DNA from: Drechmeria coniospora
Lineage: Eukaryota > Ascomycota > Sordariomycetes > Hypocreales > Ophiocordycipitaceae
Reading direction: 5' to 3'
DNA: 64,000 bases
Assembly: GCF_001625195.1 (NCBI RefSeq)
Contig: NC_054390.1
Coordinates: forward strand, 4,178,027 to 4,242,026
Shown here: in pieces, positions 11,822-24,200 of the stretch
How the letters are laid out: every line of letters starts with the position of its first letter
How positions within the stretch are numbered: the stretch's first letter is position 1
Made by a program: the position numbers and the translations under genes
The notes under the pieces: generated by a model
The model's database searches: none
What the model was told of the DNA's origin: nothing
What the model saw: the letters and a program-made list of their open reading frames with translations, nothing else

Positions 11822-13388
11822 CTTGCCAAGGGTCGGATGTGCGGGTAGGCAGCTGATGGGGATTCCGTCGAAGGAAGTGTGCACATGTATGTGGAAATGA
11901 TTGATCCGCAGGGATGGCGAAGATGTGTTTCCGTCGAGATTGAGCTTTCGTACGTAATTACGACGTAGTTTGACAATAAAGCCGCCGCCTGCCCAGCGGT
12001 GAGGTAAGGGTGTAGTACCTACAGTACTTACCTGCTACATACTTACTGTAGTACGGAGTACCTCGTACAGAAAAATACTTGTGCTTCATACCAGTTACCA
12101 TCAGTGCGGTACGTCGTTGCAGACGCCTGCTGGGAGTCGTACGACGTCAGGCGTCACAACGACGCTAACGGAATCAAACCGCCAACTGTGGGGTGGCAGA
12201 GACGCTGACGGCTTTTCAAGCCTCCCAAGAAAGATATCAACCAGCATTGCATTAATACAGAGAGCACAGTACTCGGTTCTTGCACTGTAATGGATTAATA
12301 ATACACCTACGGAGTACTCCGTACTTGTGAATAGTATGAAATGGATACTAGCACCGTGCCTACAGCACACCTAGCATTGCTGATGATTGGGCAAATACAG
12401 CGCATGCTCGCACACCTACATGTACAAGTACAGGAAAGTACATGTACTTTAGTTGTAGTTGCAAGTTCTTGTACTTACTTATAATCACAACTAGCATGAC
12501 CGAGTGACCGAGAGAGAAGCGAGGTATGCCTCATGATGCACACTTTTCATCGCCCCATGCACCACCAATCAAATATCTCCGTATGCAAGTGAAAATGATG
12601 TGAAGTGACCCATGGCTAGGCAGGTTCTCTATAGGTTTACCTTTGCTTTATTTTTTCTTACTGGGTTGGGCGGATCGGATGAGTTCAGTCGAGTGGGTGG
12701 GACGGGGTCCCGAGGCAACTTTCGTGGGCGCCAGTCCGCACTGTGTATCACACCACTCGTGGGAAGGGATCCACAGTGTCGCAGTGTGAAAGCCGACCCC
12801 ATTTCCACGGATGGAGCACTTGCTTATACTGTGCGGTGACGCCAGGCAGGCAATCTTAGTTACCATAGGTTAATTACTGTAGGTATGACATCGAAAAGGT
12901 AGGTGCCAACCAAGGCACCTTTTTGGCCATGGCTGCCACCGAACTCTCTTCACGAACGAGCACCAGGACAGAAGCAAACACCATCGCCAATCCGTGCTCC
13001 CCATGCGACACCGAGCTCGAGTCTTTGTCCTTGCAGCTCCGTAGCGGACTCTGGGCTCCGCCTGCACCGCGGGCCTGAAGCAAATCAATCCTCGGGCGCG
13101 CTTCCGTTCGGGCCCAACATTTCACCGCTCCCATTGTGCGGTCAAGGCAGCACATCTCGTCCCGCGACGCAACCCCAGGCATCCGATACGGCACGAAACG
13201 GTCTCGCGAAGGACAGGAAGGAAGAAACGCGTGCCGACGGTTTGCCGGTGGGAGAAGGGACGATTCCTCATACTCTGCCTGGCTCTCATGACAAATCCCC
13301 CCATCCCCCTCCAACCGGGAATGAATGGGTGTGATGGGAGCTGGAACTGTTGACCCCAGGATCCCGCCGTCGACATCGTACCGGCAAC
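11822..13388. repeat. Divergent intergenic region with palindromic repeat patch
   Basis: From about 12000 to 12500 the sequence is rich in TACTCCGTAC and AGTACTTAC words. A perfect 16-base palindrome, TACGGAGTACTCCGTA, lies at 12308-12323. The part from about 12880 to 13388 is CT-rich and is probably promoter and leader for the phosphatase gene. No gene is supported. Confidence 0.6.
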
Positions 13389-16300
13389 ATGCCTCCTACG
13401 GCGGATGACGGGCCCGATGGCTCCTCCATCGTACGCGTTGCCTTTGCTTCCACCTCCCGGCCGCCGTGCCGCCTCTGCCGAATCTGCTGACGACCTCAAC
13501 AGAAGCCTGTCTCCTCCTTGCTCGCCCGCTTCGAGAACATGAACCAGTCCACGGCCGCGCAGCCGCAAGCGTCCTCTCAGCCCATATCACCTGCTCCGAA
13601 GCCGGTGCGATTGCGAACCTTTAAGCTGCCTCAAGATTCTTCGTCGTCCTCCGCCCCTCAGACGCCGACCAAGGCAGCCGTGCCCGATAGCCTTGCCGCC
13701 GACCGACCCTCTCGACCCTCGGCGCTCCAGGAGCATGGCGTGCCGGCCCAGCCTACGCCGACAAAGCCAGTCCCGGCTTCGAAGCCCCAGAACCTGGCAA
13801 TGGCCCAGCCGCCGCCAGCCTTGCTGGTGCAGCCGCCGCAGTCGCCGCCGAAGGGCCGAGCATCCGCCGTCGCTTCTGGCGGTCAGTCCCCTTTCCTCGA
13901 CCCCGTCTCCGTCGTCGGTCCAGACATACCATGCGGCTCTCTGAACTCCATCGGCACCCCGAACCGACCGTTAACCCCTCTCTCGCCCCGTGCCGCGCCA
14001 AAGTCGCCACACCTCTCGTCGCAGCCCCCGTCGCCTCCTCCGCCCCGCCGTTCGGTCGAGTCGCGAAGGGATGGGAAGCAACCTCCGCCTCCACCGGCCC
14101 CCCGCGTGGACCGAAGCGCGACCCGGTCGATACCCCCGGGCTTTCCGGAGGCACGAGGCGGCAACCCCTCGATCAAGGCCGGCATTTCCCAAGAGACGTC
14201 TCCTTTCGGCAGCCCGCCCGGCAGCCCCCTGGTCGACGAGCCACGGCCCATCCTCCCCGCTCGGCCGAGGCCGCACTTGCAACCTGATGCGTTCGTCGCG
14301 TCCAAAACAGATCCTCTCGGCTTCGAGGCGCCGCATGCGCACCACTCCCTCGCCGCCAACCGGGTTGGACTGGAGCCCGGCATCAACGGCCATGGCGGCC
14401 GTAATTCCCCCCAGCGCACGAGAGACAACCGCGACCAGCCGCCGAAACCCAAGATTACCGAACCGTACCAGCAAAGAGCATCCCAACAGAAGACCCCCGG
14501 CATCGCCGAGATGCCGCCCGCGAAACCTCTGCGACCCACGAAGAGCGGCACTCACCAGCCCGAGATACTCCCTGCATCTGCCCCTGCCGGTCGACGTCCG
14601 GACCCGGACCCGGAGATGACGGCTCGTCACCCTCCCCCCCCCTCGAACCGACAACTTGCGGGTGCTCCATCTGGGCACCAGTCACCCGAAAGATCGTATC
14701 GAGACAACCAAGGCATTTTATCTCCAATCCCCACGACAAGCAAAACCTCCTTCACCACCTCCACCGTTGAACCTGTCGCCCCCAAATCGAAGCCGCCCAG
14801 CCAAATCTCGACGTACCCCGATGGGTCTAGCGCGAACCGCAGACCCCCTCACTTCAAACAGGGCTGCTCTGAGATACAGACAAAGTATGATACGCGAACT
14901 CTGGATGTATGCGGAGAACTCGTTTGCACGACCGGAGTTTTGACGCGAGTTTGGAACATCCTCGATGGGGAACAACTGTTGAGCCTGGCTCATACCGAGG
15001 GCGTCAGGGCCACTGCAGTCGCGTTTAAGCCCGGCAAGGATGTAGACTCGGAAGGTGCCATGTTGTGGATCGGAACCAACATAGGCGAGATCATGGAGGT
15101 TGAAATCGCCACGCAGCGCATTCTGCGGAGCAAAGGGGGCGTTCACACAAGGTGCGAGGTGATACGGATATACCGGCATTATAACGAGCTGTGGACCTTG
15201 GACGACGGGGGCACTCTCCACGTATGGGGTCCTGACTCGGATGGAGTGCCAAACCTGGCCGGTCAACCGCACCAGAGCCATAAGCTGCCGAGAGGGCTCA
15301 CCTTCTCTATGGTCGCCGGCGACGAGCTTTGGCACGTCGTCGGCAAGGCCATACGCGTCTTTTCCCCCTCGGGCGGCGGAGCGCAGCCCTTCCAGGTACT
15401 CATCCGACCACTGACGGCGGAGGGCGCCGGCGAGGTCAGCGCTGGAACGCAGATGAAAACCCATCCCGGCCAGATCTTCTTCGGTCATGTGGACGGCAAG
15501 ATTAGCGTCTTCTCTACCGTTGACTATTCATGTCTCACAATTTTCAACGTGAGCTCTTGGAAAATCAACGCGCTCGCTGGCGTCGGCATGTACATGTGGG
15601 CGGCCTACAACACGGGCAAGGTGTGCGTCTATGACATCGGCGAAAACCCTTGGACCGTGAAGAAGGAGTGGCAGGCGCACGATCAGCCCATCCTCAAGAT
15701 GAAGGCAGACCCGGCGAGCTCGTACCGACTCGACCGAGTCCAGGTCCTCTCGTTGGGTGCCGATAACAAGGTAAAGGTATGGGACGGGCTGCTGCAGGAC
15801 GACTGGCTCGAGGAGGAAATCAAGTCCAAGGATACCAGCTACTGCCTCTTCGACGAACTAGAGGCAACCATCATGACGTGGAACGCGGGAGCATCGACGC
15901 CCCATAGCCTCCGCTATTCGGATGAGGACGCCAGCTTCTTCCGGGACCTTGTGCAGTCCAGCGGGTTACCGGACATCTTCGTCTTCGGGTTCCAGGAACT
16001 TGTCGACCTGGAGGACAAGACCGCCACGGCGAAGCGATTTCTCAAGTCGTCCAAGAAGAAGGAGGGCAGCGAACAGGAACGGATGAGTCACCAGTACCGC
16101 GACTGGCGTGATTTTCTGATGAAGACTCTCGATGAATTCACGCCTGCGGATGATCTCTATCACCTTTTGCACTCTGCTCCCCTCGTCGGCCTGTTCACGT
16201 GCATCTTCGTCAAATCCTCGCTGCGGGACCGGATTGGCAACCTGAGCCATGCCGAGGTGAAGCGAGGCATGGGGGGGTTGCACGGAAACAAAGGGGCCAT

Positions 16301-17083
16301 CGTTGTTCGCTTTCAGGTCGACGATACCTCTCTCTGCTTCTTCAACTGCCATCTCGCTGCCGGGCAGTCCCAGTCCAACTCCCGCCACAACGATGTCGCG
16401 GCCATCCTCGACACGAACATGTTTCCTGCCGAACGCAACCCGGATGTGCGAATCGACACGTACACCGGCGGCGGCGATGGCTCCATGATACTGGACCATG
16501 AGCTCTGCATTATGAATGGCGACCTCAACTATCGCATAGACACCATGTCTCGCGACACCGTGGTCAAGGCCGTCAAGCAAGGGAACCTGTCTAAGCTGCT
16601 GGAGCGTGACCAGCTTTTGGTCGCACGTCGGCGCAATCCTGCATTTCGACTACGCGCATTTGACGAGCTGCCTATCACGTTTGCTCCAACCTACAAGTAT
16701 GACGTTGGGACGGACAACTACGATACCAGCGAGAAGAGAAGAAGCCCTGCCTGGTGCGACCGGCTGCTGTTTCGGGGGCGTGGTAGAATCCAGCAGCTGG
16801 ATTACAAGAGGCACGAAGTACGGGTCAGCGATCACCGGCCAGTCACCGGTAGCTTCCGACTATGGGTGAAGAAGATCAACCCCAGGGAGCGAGCCGACGC
16901 ATGGGTAGAGAGTCAACAGGCATTTGAGGAATTGCGACAGGAGGAGACAGCCGACGAAAAGTGTGTGAGATTCCGCAAACGCACATGACATGAGCTAACG
17001 CTGGCAGGGTTCGTTACTTCGTAAACACTTGTGGGTACGACGAGGCATCCAGCAAAGAGTACCTGGAGGGAAAACGCGGCTAG
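13389..17083 (+). CDS. Inositol polyphosphate 5-phosphatase with WD-like propeller region
   Basis: Hydrolyses the 5-phosphate of inositol phosphates or phosphoinositides at membranes. Three exons: 13389-13430, 13503-16960 and 17008-17083, total 1191 aa. The last intron is 47 nt with a GCTAAC branch point and restores the C-terminal VRYFVNTCGYDEASSKEYLE. Residues 1-470 are Pro/Ser-rich and disordered. Residues about 475-780 form a beta-propeller-like region (CGELVCTTGVLTRVWNI, LSLGADNKVKVWDG). From about 790 the IPPc phosphatase follows with NGDLNYRID (about 1018), PAWCDRLLFRG (about 1097) and SDHRPVTGSF (about 1123), so the catalytic residues are present. This architecture is the usual one for this filamentous-fungal family. 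A stop at 16986 ends the frame early if the final intron is missed. Confidence 0.93.
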
Positions 17084-17378
17084 GAGAATCGCAGAGGCCA
17101 AAAAATCGGAGGAAAGCGGACATGAGAAGCGGGCTCTTGTAAGCCACTACAAGTATTGTAGTGGCCGCAGGGCGCTGGTCTACATCGTCGATGTCGTTCA
17201 AAGATGGTTTATAGAGACCATTTTACTGGCCTGGAAGCGGACGATATTCATGGTGGTCCAGGTTTTGCCAGGACCTGCTAATTTAGAAATTCTTGTAATG
17301 CCATAGTTGTCAGAGAGTGAATGCTCTCTCGCTATTGTGTTTCTACGAATCGCAATAATTGGGTGCAATTCCACCAGT

Positions 17379-19295
17379 TCACCCATTCGCAGCCACTGGC
17401 TCTTTCGGCACGACCCTGGTAGCGCTTTTTCTATCCTGCTCAGGTTTTGACGACTCTCTTTGGGTTTCGACAGCGTCATTGGTCTTGGTCGATGAGAAGA
17501 AGATGGCCAGGATAAAGCCAATAACTGTCATGGCTATGGCTCCGTAGTAGCCAGCCCTGTAACCCTCGAGCAGTGCGTTGGAGTCCTTCTTACCCCCGGC
17601 TTTTGACGTGACCGAGTCAGAGATGACCGTGAGAAGAGCAACACCGAGGACGGCACCGCCGACGTTCAGAAACATCTGGAACAAGACATCAGCGCCCATG
17701 AGGATTCAGGATTGTGCGGGGTCCTGGAGATCTTACGTTGTAGACGCCCGACACGGTACCCTGGAGCGCCTCAGAAGCCGTCGCGACGACCGTCACGTTC
17801 CCGACAAAGTAGACGGTACCGACACCTGCAATGTACAAAATCATGCCGGGAAGGCACAGTGGCCAGTAGTCGTCAGCAGAGCCCATGCGGGAGAGGAGGA
17901 CGAGTCCTGCGGCGCAGAGGAGCCAGCTGGCAAGGAGGAGGGTGCGGGCGCCAAGAGCCTTGAGAAGCATCGGAATGATGAGGTTGACAAGCATGGCGGT
18001 GATTCCGAGGGGGAGGAAGCGAAGAGCGGTGGATAGCGGAGAGAAGCCGAAGCCTGGCCAGACGTCAGCGTGCCTTGTTGCTTGATATCATGGAAGGGGG
18101 AAGCTCGCACTCTGAAGCTGGAGAGTCAGGAGATAGTTGCTACCCTGCCAGATGGCGTACGTCAAGGCGGCCGCCGCACATCCGATCACCCGAACCCTGC
18201 TGTCGAACATGTAGCTTGGGAGTATCGGATCGGCGGCCACTTTACGTTCGACAATGACAAAGATGGCCAGGAGGCAGACGGCAGCGACGAGGGTAGCGAC
18301 GACACCAGGCTCCTTCCAACCGTGGATATTGCCGGTCGTCAGACCATAGACGAGGAGAACGAGGCCCGTGATGGAAAAAAAGGTGCCCAGGATATCGAGT
18401 CGCACATGGAGGTTGGACCATTTGCTTGGCATCTTGTCAGCGTCCGGGAGAGATTGGGAGGATGCACCCGGGATATTGTGGGTTAGTAGCAGGGATGTTG
18501 CGACAAGCTGAAGTGCCCCTTCGACGATGAGGCTGAGCCAAAAGATCTAGCTGAGGTAAGAATGGATACATGAACGTGGGTTGCATGTCAAGCACGAACC
18601 CATTCCCAGGAGACGAGAGAGGTAAACAGCCCGCCGATGATAGGACCGAAGCTACCCAGTCAGCATATTCCAGGGTTTGGCATGCTTCGTCGGCGGCACA
18701 TACACAAAACCTGTTGAGCCCGCCGCTCCCCAGGCGCCGAATGCCTTGATTCGACTCTGAGGATCGTCGAACGACAGGGCAACAAGCGACTGGGCGGCCG
18801 GGATGGTCAAGGCAGCGGCGAGCCCCTGAAAGGCGCGCCCCACGACGAGGCCGATCTTGTCTTGGACTAGGGCGCATACGAGGGTCGCCAGGTTGAACAA
18901 CGTCATGCCGAAGACGAGAATGTTTCTGTGGCCAAAGATGTCACCAAGGCGTCCGCCAGCCATGAGGAAGCCTCCAAACTACATCAGTCAGCGCGGAGGT
19001 CCGACGAGCGACACGCATTTCCATTCCAGGGGCCATCTTCTCTCGTCTGCCATACCGTTAGGGCATAGGCGGTGAGGACCCATTGCAGCGAGCCATCATC
19101 ATAGCCGAGCGTCTCCTGGATCGTGGGGAGAGCTATGTTTGCCATGCCGATATTGGCAATGTCAACAAAGAATACAAGGCATCTGCGGCAAGACCGTTAA
19201 TCGGTGACCGTGGACGAGGGGGGGGCAGGCCGGTGTGCCTACACAATGATGAGCGTCGCGATGGACGCTGCTTTCCGAGGCCTTCCGCCAGCCAT
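17379..19295 (-). CDS. MFS multidrug transporter, DHA2 family
   Basis: Proton-driven exporter of small molecules in the plasma membrane. Seven exons: 19295-19243, 19182-19056, 18978-18704, 18651-18600, 18546-18111, 18053-17737 and 17675-17379, giving 518 aa. All junctions keep frame and most introns show CTGAC branch points. Motif A is seen as MAGGRLGDIFGHRNI, with ALPTIQETLGYDDGSLQWVL before it. The antiporter-type motif C region reads GFVFGPIIGGLFTSLVSWEW. The number of hydrophobic segments fits the 14-helix DHA2 group. The tail is short and charged. It lies next to and divergent from the NRPS-PKS gene with a 2 kb gap, so export of that product or self-protection is a fair inference, but DHA2 pumps are common and the link is unproven. 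Confidence 0.92.
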
Positions 19296-21294
19296 GATGA
19301 ATCGGCAGCAGCAAATATGCCTTGAAGAACGAAGCAATGACCGAGGGGCACGACATACGTGTGCGTGCCCGTACAGCGGAGGAGGAATTATCGATGATAA
19401 AGAGTCATCAATAGGAAGGCACCGTTGGCAGGCAAACAATCGAACAGTCGATGTAATGGGCATCCACATATATCCATGGGTTAATACTATGACATGCCGA
19501 ACTTCGGTTGATCGGCAGCGACGCACACCAGCCGCATCCTAGCTTAATGTAACAGTCAGCAAGCAACAAGTAGGCCTTTTTACAGCCGACTCCCGCCTTC
19601 CAGCAAACAGGAGCTGAAAGTGGAAGACTTGGCCGAGATGATGAGAAAAGCCACGATAAATTGATCGACGGATCAGTCTCCATCCAAGAGCCTGATTCTC
19701 TGGCAGCAGGGATTCAACCTCATATGAAATCAAGAGAGGCTATAAGTACCATCGTATAGTTGTATGAGTAAGACGACACTACTCCGTACTAGCATACGAA
19801 ATTCAAATGTGCTTATCTTTTGAAGGCTCCGCTTTTCGATGTCGGAAATGGCGAAAGGATCGGCATGCCCGGAGGCTCGGGTACGCAAGTACTGTAGTTC
19901 TTCTGTATTGCTGACGATGGGGCAGCCCACCATGAGCAGATGGGGTTGTCGCGTTGGCCTGTTGCCTCATGTGCATACTTACTCGTACTGTACACTTACT
20001 ATCCTTTGGTCCTTTCCTCGTAGCTGTAAACGGAGTACGGAGTACAGCACACGTAATTTTTTAAGGATTTCCTTGGGCGCTCCGCAAGTTCAGTTCTGCC
20101 TACCTCATGGGCTGATTGGCGTCACTCGGGTTGCTGACGAGCCAGTGCTTCTTTTCCAAAGAGCAACGCGAAGTAAAACATGGCGAAGGATCACTCACCT
20201 TTCTTGTTTGGAGTTTCCACCAACGAAGACAAGAACACCTCCACGGACGGCGGGCCCATGATTTGGACCAACGAGCTCGTCGTCACAGAGTTTGGCCTCT
20301 ATTTTAACGGCGACCCCCAAGTCTAGCGACGGGTTCCCATGGTGCTTTCGTAGTATGGCTCGACGAGTACCCTTTCACTCATCGTTTGACATGCATTCGC
20401 CATTCGCCGAACCGTTTTCTTGATGACCAAAAGAGAAGTTCCGAAACGGTCAGTGAAGCGGCAAGATTCCGGATCTCGGCACCGAGGCGGAGTCGGTGTA
20501 ACCGGAAGCCATGTGTGGCGCCGGAGGATTGAACTTCTAATACGACTCTACCCATTCATCTCGGTTGCCGGCTAGTCCCATAACTGTAACTCGGACGGCA
20601 CAGGTCCGCAGTTTTCCGTCAGCTATTCCGTACTTTCACTGACATGCTCTGGGAGTCGTAGAAAATTGCAGGCGTACTGTGCCTTGATTAGCCTCATCAA
20701 CCCGTTTCGTTTTGAATTAAGTTGCCACAGTGCATCCTTCTTAGAATGAATTCTCCGAGAGGCAGCCGAGAATGACTCTTCAGTCCTACCGGGACACTCT
20801 GTCTCTTGTTGGCCAACATATGTACGCCGCGTGACGTTGTCTGCGGATTCCCAGAGATGCACCGGCAGCGTTGAGATAATCATGCGCCCATCTCTGCTTC
20901 TTGTCGTAAGGCATTGGACCTTCTCGGAATCAGTCGACAGACATCGTGACAGCCGGCTCGGCAATCTGCTCTTGAAACGTCGCCACCCGAGTGAGGCAAT
21001 AAGATGGAGCGATGGAGACGACACGGATCAGCCGTCAGACGACATAGCTCCGGGCGTGCCGTCGATCGGATAGAACCACAACTGTCGGAACGAACTACAT
21101 GCCGTTAGTCCTAGGCCGGCTCCGCCTCGCCTCGCTTAAATCAAAGTCGCTGGCATCGCACTCGCGTCCCCATCGATATTGTCAACAACAGGACCAGCCT
21201 CGGCTCCAATATATACATGCTGGTGATCATCTGAGTCCAGTATTCATTCACCCAATACCTTTTCGTCTCTGCTGTTGTCACGGTGACTTGCACA
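19296..21294. other. Intergenic region between transporter and NRPS-PKS
   Basis: Two kilobases holding the promoters of both divergent genes. A patch with TACTCCGTAC-type words lies at about 19740-20050. One short frame with peptide-like character lies at 20180-20326 and is listed separately. A longer minus-strand frame at 20623-21024 has no recognisable product. Confidence 0.5.
20180..20326 (+). CDS. Possible 48-residue small ORF
   Basis: ATG at 20180 to TAG at 20324, with a good context (AAACATGG). The peptide is acidic; it starts MAKDHSPFLFGV and ends EFGLYFNGDPQV. It has no signal peptide and no family I recognise. It lies 970 bases upstream of the NRPS-PKS gene on the same strand. It may be a chance frame, a fragment of a decayed gene or a real micropeptide. 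Confidence 0.2.
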   Translation: MAKDHSPFLFGVSTNEDKNTSTDGGPMIWTNELVVTEFGLYFNGDPQV

Positions 21295-24200
21295 ATGGCT
21301 CTCTTTCAGGACAGCATGTGCCTACTCTCCGGGCCAAGAAGCTGTGGCTCGGAAGAAGGGCCGAAGCCATGTACACGCACCCCCATTGCTGTGTATCCTG
21401 TTACAAAAGGTCAGGCGGGAATGTGGGTAGAGTTTCAAGCAGATCCATCGAGCACAAAGTATAACCTCACTCTGGAATGGGACCTGCTCCGGAATCGAGC
21501 GACGAAGCCCAGCATCGAAGAACTTTTACAAGGTCAGCCAACTCCTCTGGAGGATGCTTGATGTGAATAATACGTATTGAACAAAAGTAGTCATAGGGAG
21601 ACTAACCGCTCGTCACGCCATCCTGCGAACAATGTTCACCGTCATTGATGGCAAGGTACATCTAGAGGAGTATGCCCCTGACGACGTGAACCCTGAAGTT
21701 CGCGTCGTCTTTCGCCAGGATTCTGCCATTGCAGAGGAAGCCATGACTCGAATTCTTCGGAGGCCGTTCTCTTTGCGGCACGAGCTCTCGGCCCGGTGGG
21801 TTATTTTGCAAGATGCAAAAGCATTCAGAATATATATTGTTGCGCACCATATCGTCATGGATGGGCAAGCCATGACCAATATCTCGCGCGAATTTCTCGC
21901 TTTACTCGACGACCCCAAGGAAGTTTTGCCTTCGGTAGTAGCGTTCAATACCATGCACATGGCAGAGGTTTGGCCACCCCCATTCGAGTAGGATTCTGCT
22001 GTTTCTGACAATTTCAGCGAGCCTGGGCCATGTCCCAAGCGTACCTCGATAATCAGAGAGTCCTTCTCGACCAGGTCCGCGGCAAGAGTAGCACGCCCTG
22101 GGAGGCGAAAGTAGCGAAGCCGAGCACATCGAGCGACAGTTACCGAAAGATTGACTCTTGGTGCACGTTCCGGAAATCTGTAAGCGAGCTTGGATGGTTT
22201 TGTCCATCGAGTTCTAGTCCGCTCACGGTATCCAGGAACTCGATGTCTGGAGTCAGATGTTCCGGACGTCATGGTTCCGCGTGGCCACCGCATTGGTAGG
22301 GCTTCTTGTCGTGGATAAAGCAAAGCCTCAGTTTGGAAAAGACGAGGTGCTGTCCATCGGTTTCGGAAGCCGACCAAAGGGGATGGGCGCCTGCATCGGC
22401 CAGTTTGCCAATGCGCTGCCTGTCAAGGTACCCCTGTGGGACGTCCTGCATCAAGCTGATGGCTCTTTCAAGGCCCTCGTCTCAGCCGTGGGAAAGAACA
22501 TTAGCGCTGTCAAGAGGGCGGAGCTGTTTCCTGCCGTCGACGTTGTTCGATCCTGTCGCGATCTCAATATTGACTACAGCCCGCCGCGAGTGACCGTCAC
22601 CTACTCCCCCAAGCTGGCCAGGTCAGAATGTCGACTATTTCCAGTTGAAGGGTCATGGGATTTGTTCTTTTGCTTCCTCGAGTATGAGGATGATGTAAAA
22701 CTTGGTGTAGGTGCCCCCGATGAGTCGTTACCGCCGCGCTGACGCGTAGGCAGGTCATCTATAATCCGCAGATCTTCTCAGCCGCCACTTTGAAGGCGAT
22801 GAAGACGCAATTTGACGAGTTCTCGGCGATCAGCAAGGTTGAAGGTGCGACATTGACAGAGATGCTACCATGGCTGCCGAGGCACGCCAATCTACCCATG
22901 CGGTCGCCACAGCGTCCGGCCAACCCTCTCAAGCACGTTCACCACTGGTTTGACGCTCACGCCGAGTCGTGCCCAGATAGTTTAGCACTTTATTCCAGCG
23001 AGCTTGCTCTTTCGATGACATATGGAGAGCTGTATACCTCTACCGAGGCGAAAGCAAAATGTACGTGTCGATTCTGAGCTCCACTTGTCAAGCTGACTCT
23101 TCCGGTAGTTCTGAGAAACAATGATATCGGCCGGGGACACAAGGTGCTCATCAACCTCCCCAGAGGATTCGCCATAATCGAATGGATTTTTTCCATCCTA
23201 AAGTGCGGCGCAGCTTTCGTGTACTTGGACGTTGATGCCACGACGAAGCAACGCACTGCCATCATAGCGAACTGTAAGCCAGCCTTGGTCATCGACGAGT
23301 CTCTGGTGCAGGAAGTTGTATCATTTCGGGACGGCAAAGACATTTCCATGGAACAAGCCAAGTTTGCCACTGCGGATGACGATCTGGCTTACATGATCTA
23401 CACCTCCGGTTCGACCGGTGAGCCCAAGGGGGTGATGGTCGAGCATGGCAGCTTGTCGGCGTTTACACGCGCCTCTACGGAGATTTTCGAGCTCGGCTTC
23501 GGCACTCGTACTCTGCAGCTTGCGTCGTTTTCCTTTGATGCATCCATACTGGAGTGGAGCAGCACTCTGTGCAGCGGAGGCTGCCTATGCTTTTCTCAGC
23601 ATCCGAAGCAGCTTGTGGGTGAGTATCTTGGCGAAGTCATCGAGAAGAACTCTATCTCTTTCCTTCAGATCACCCCTACAGCGCTGGAGACGTTGCCCCT
23701 TACAATGGAACTGCCGAGTCTGCGACAGATCTCAGTGGGAGGAGAAGCGCCATCTCGTGAGATCTTTGCCAAGTGGCATCCACGAGTAAACCTCGTCAAC
23801 GCGTATGGGCCCACGGAGGCGACGATAGCGGTGTCGTTTGAGAAGCTGGATAAATCGGAGAGACTTCCAGATGCCATCACTGCGGGTCACATCAACCAAG
23901 AGATGGACGTCCACATTTGCGCCGAGGGGTTCGGCTCCATCGTCAAAGCCGGCGTTGAAGGTGAAATCTGCGTGTCTGGGCCTCAGGTGGCGAGGGGATA
24001 CTGTGACATGCCGGAGGCAACAGCCAAGAACTTCGCCGTGCATTCTACCGGGGTGCGCATGTATCGTACTGGCGACCACGGCATGATGCTCGAAAACGGG
24101 TCCTTGCTGGTCATGGGCCGAATCGACAGAGAAATCAAGGTGCGCGGTTTCCGCATTGCGGCGGAAGAGATCGAAGTTGCCATCATGGATTCCAATGTGG

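Noticed and set aside
20623..21024. Minus-strand frame of 133 codons between transporter and synthetase
   Set aside because: No recognisable family, no splice-supported extension and mixed codon use. Kept out as a gene.
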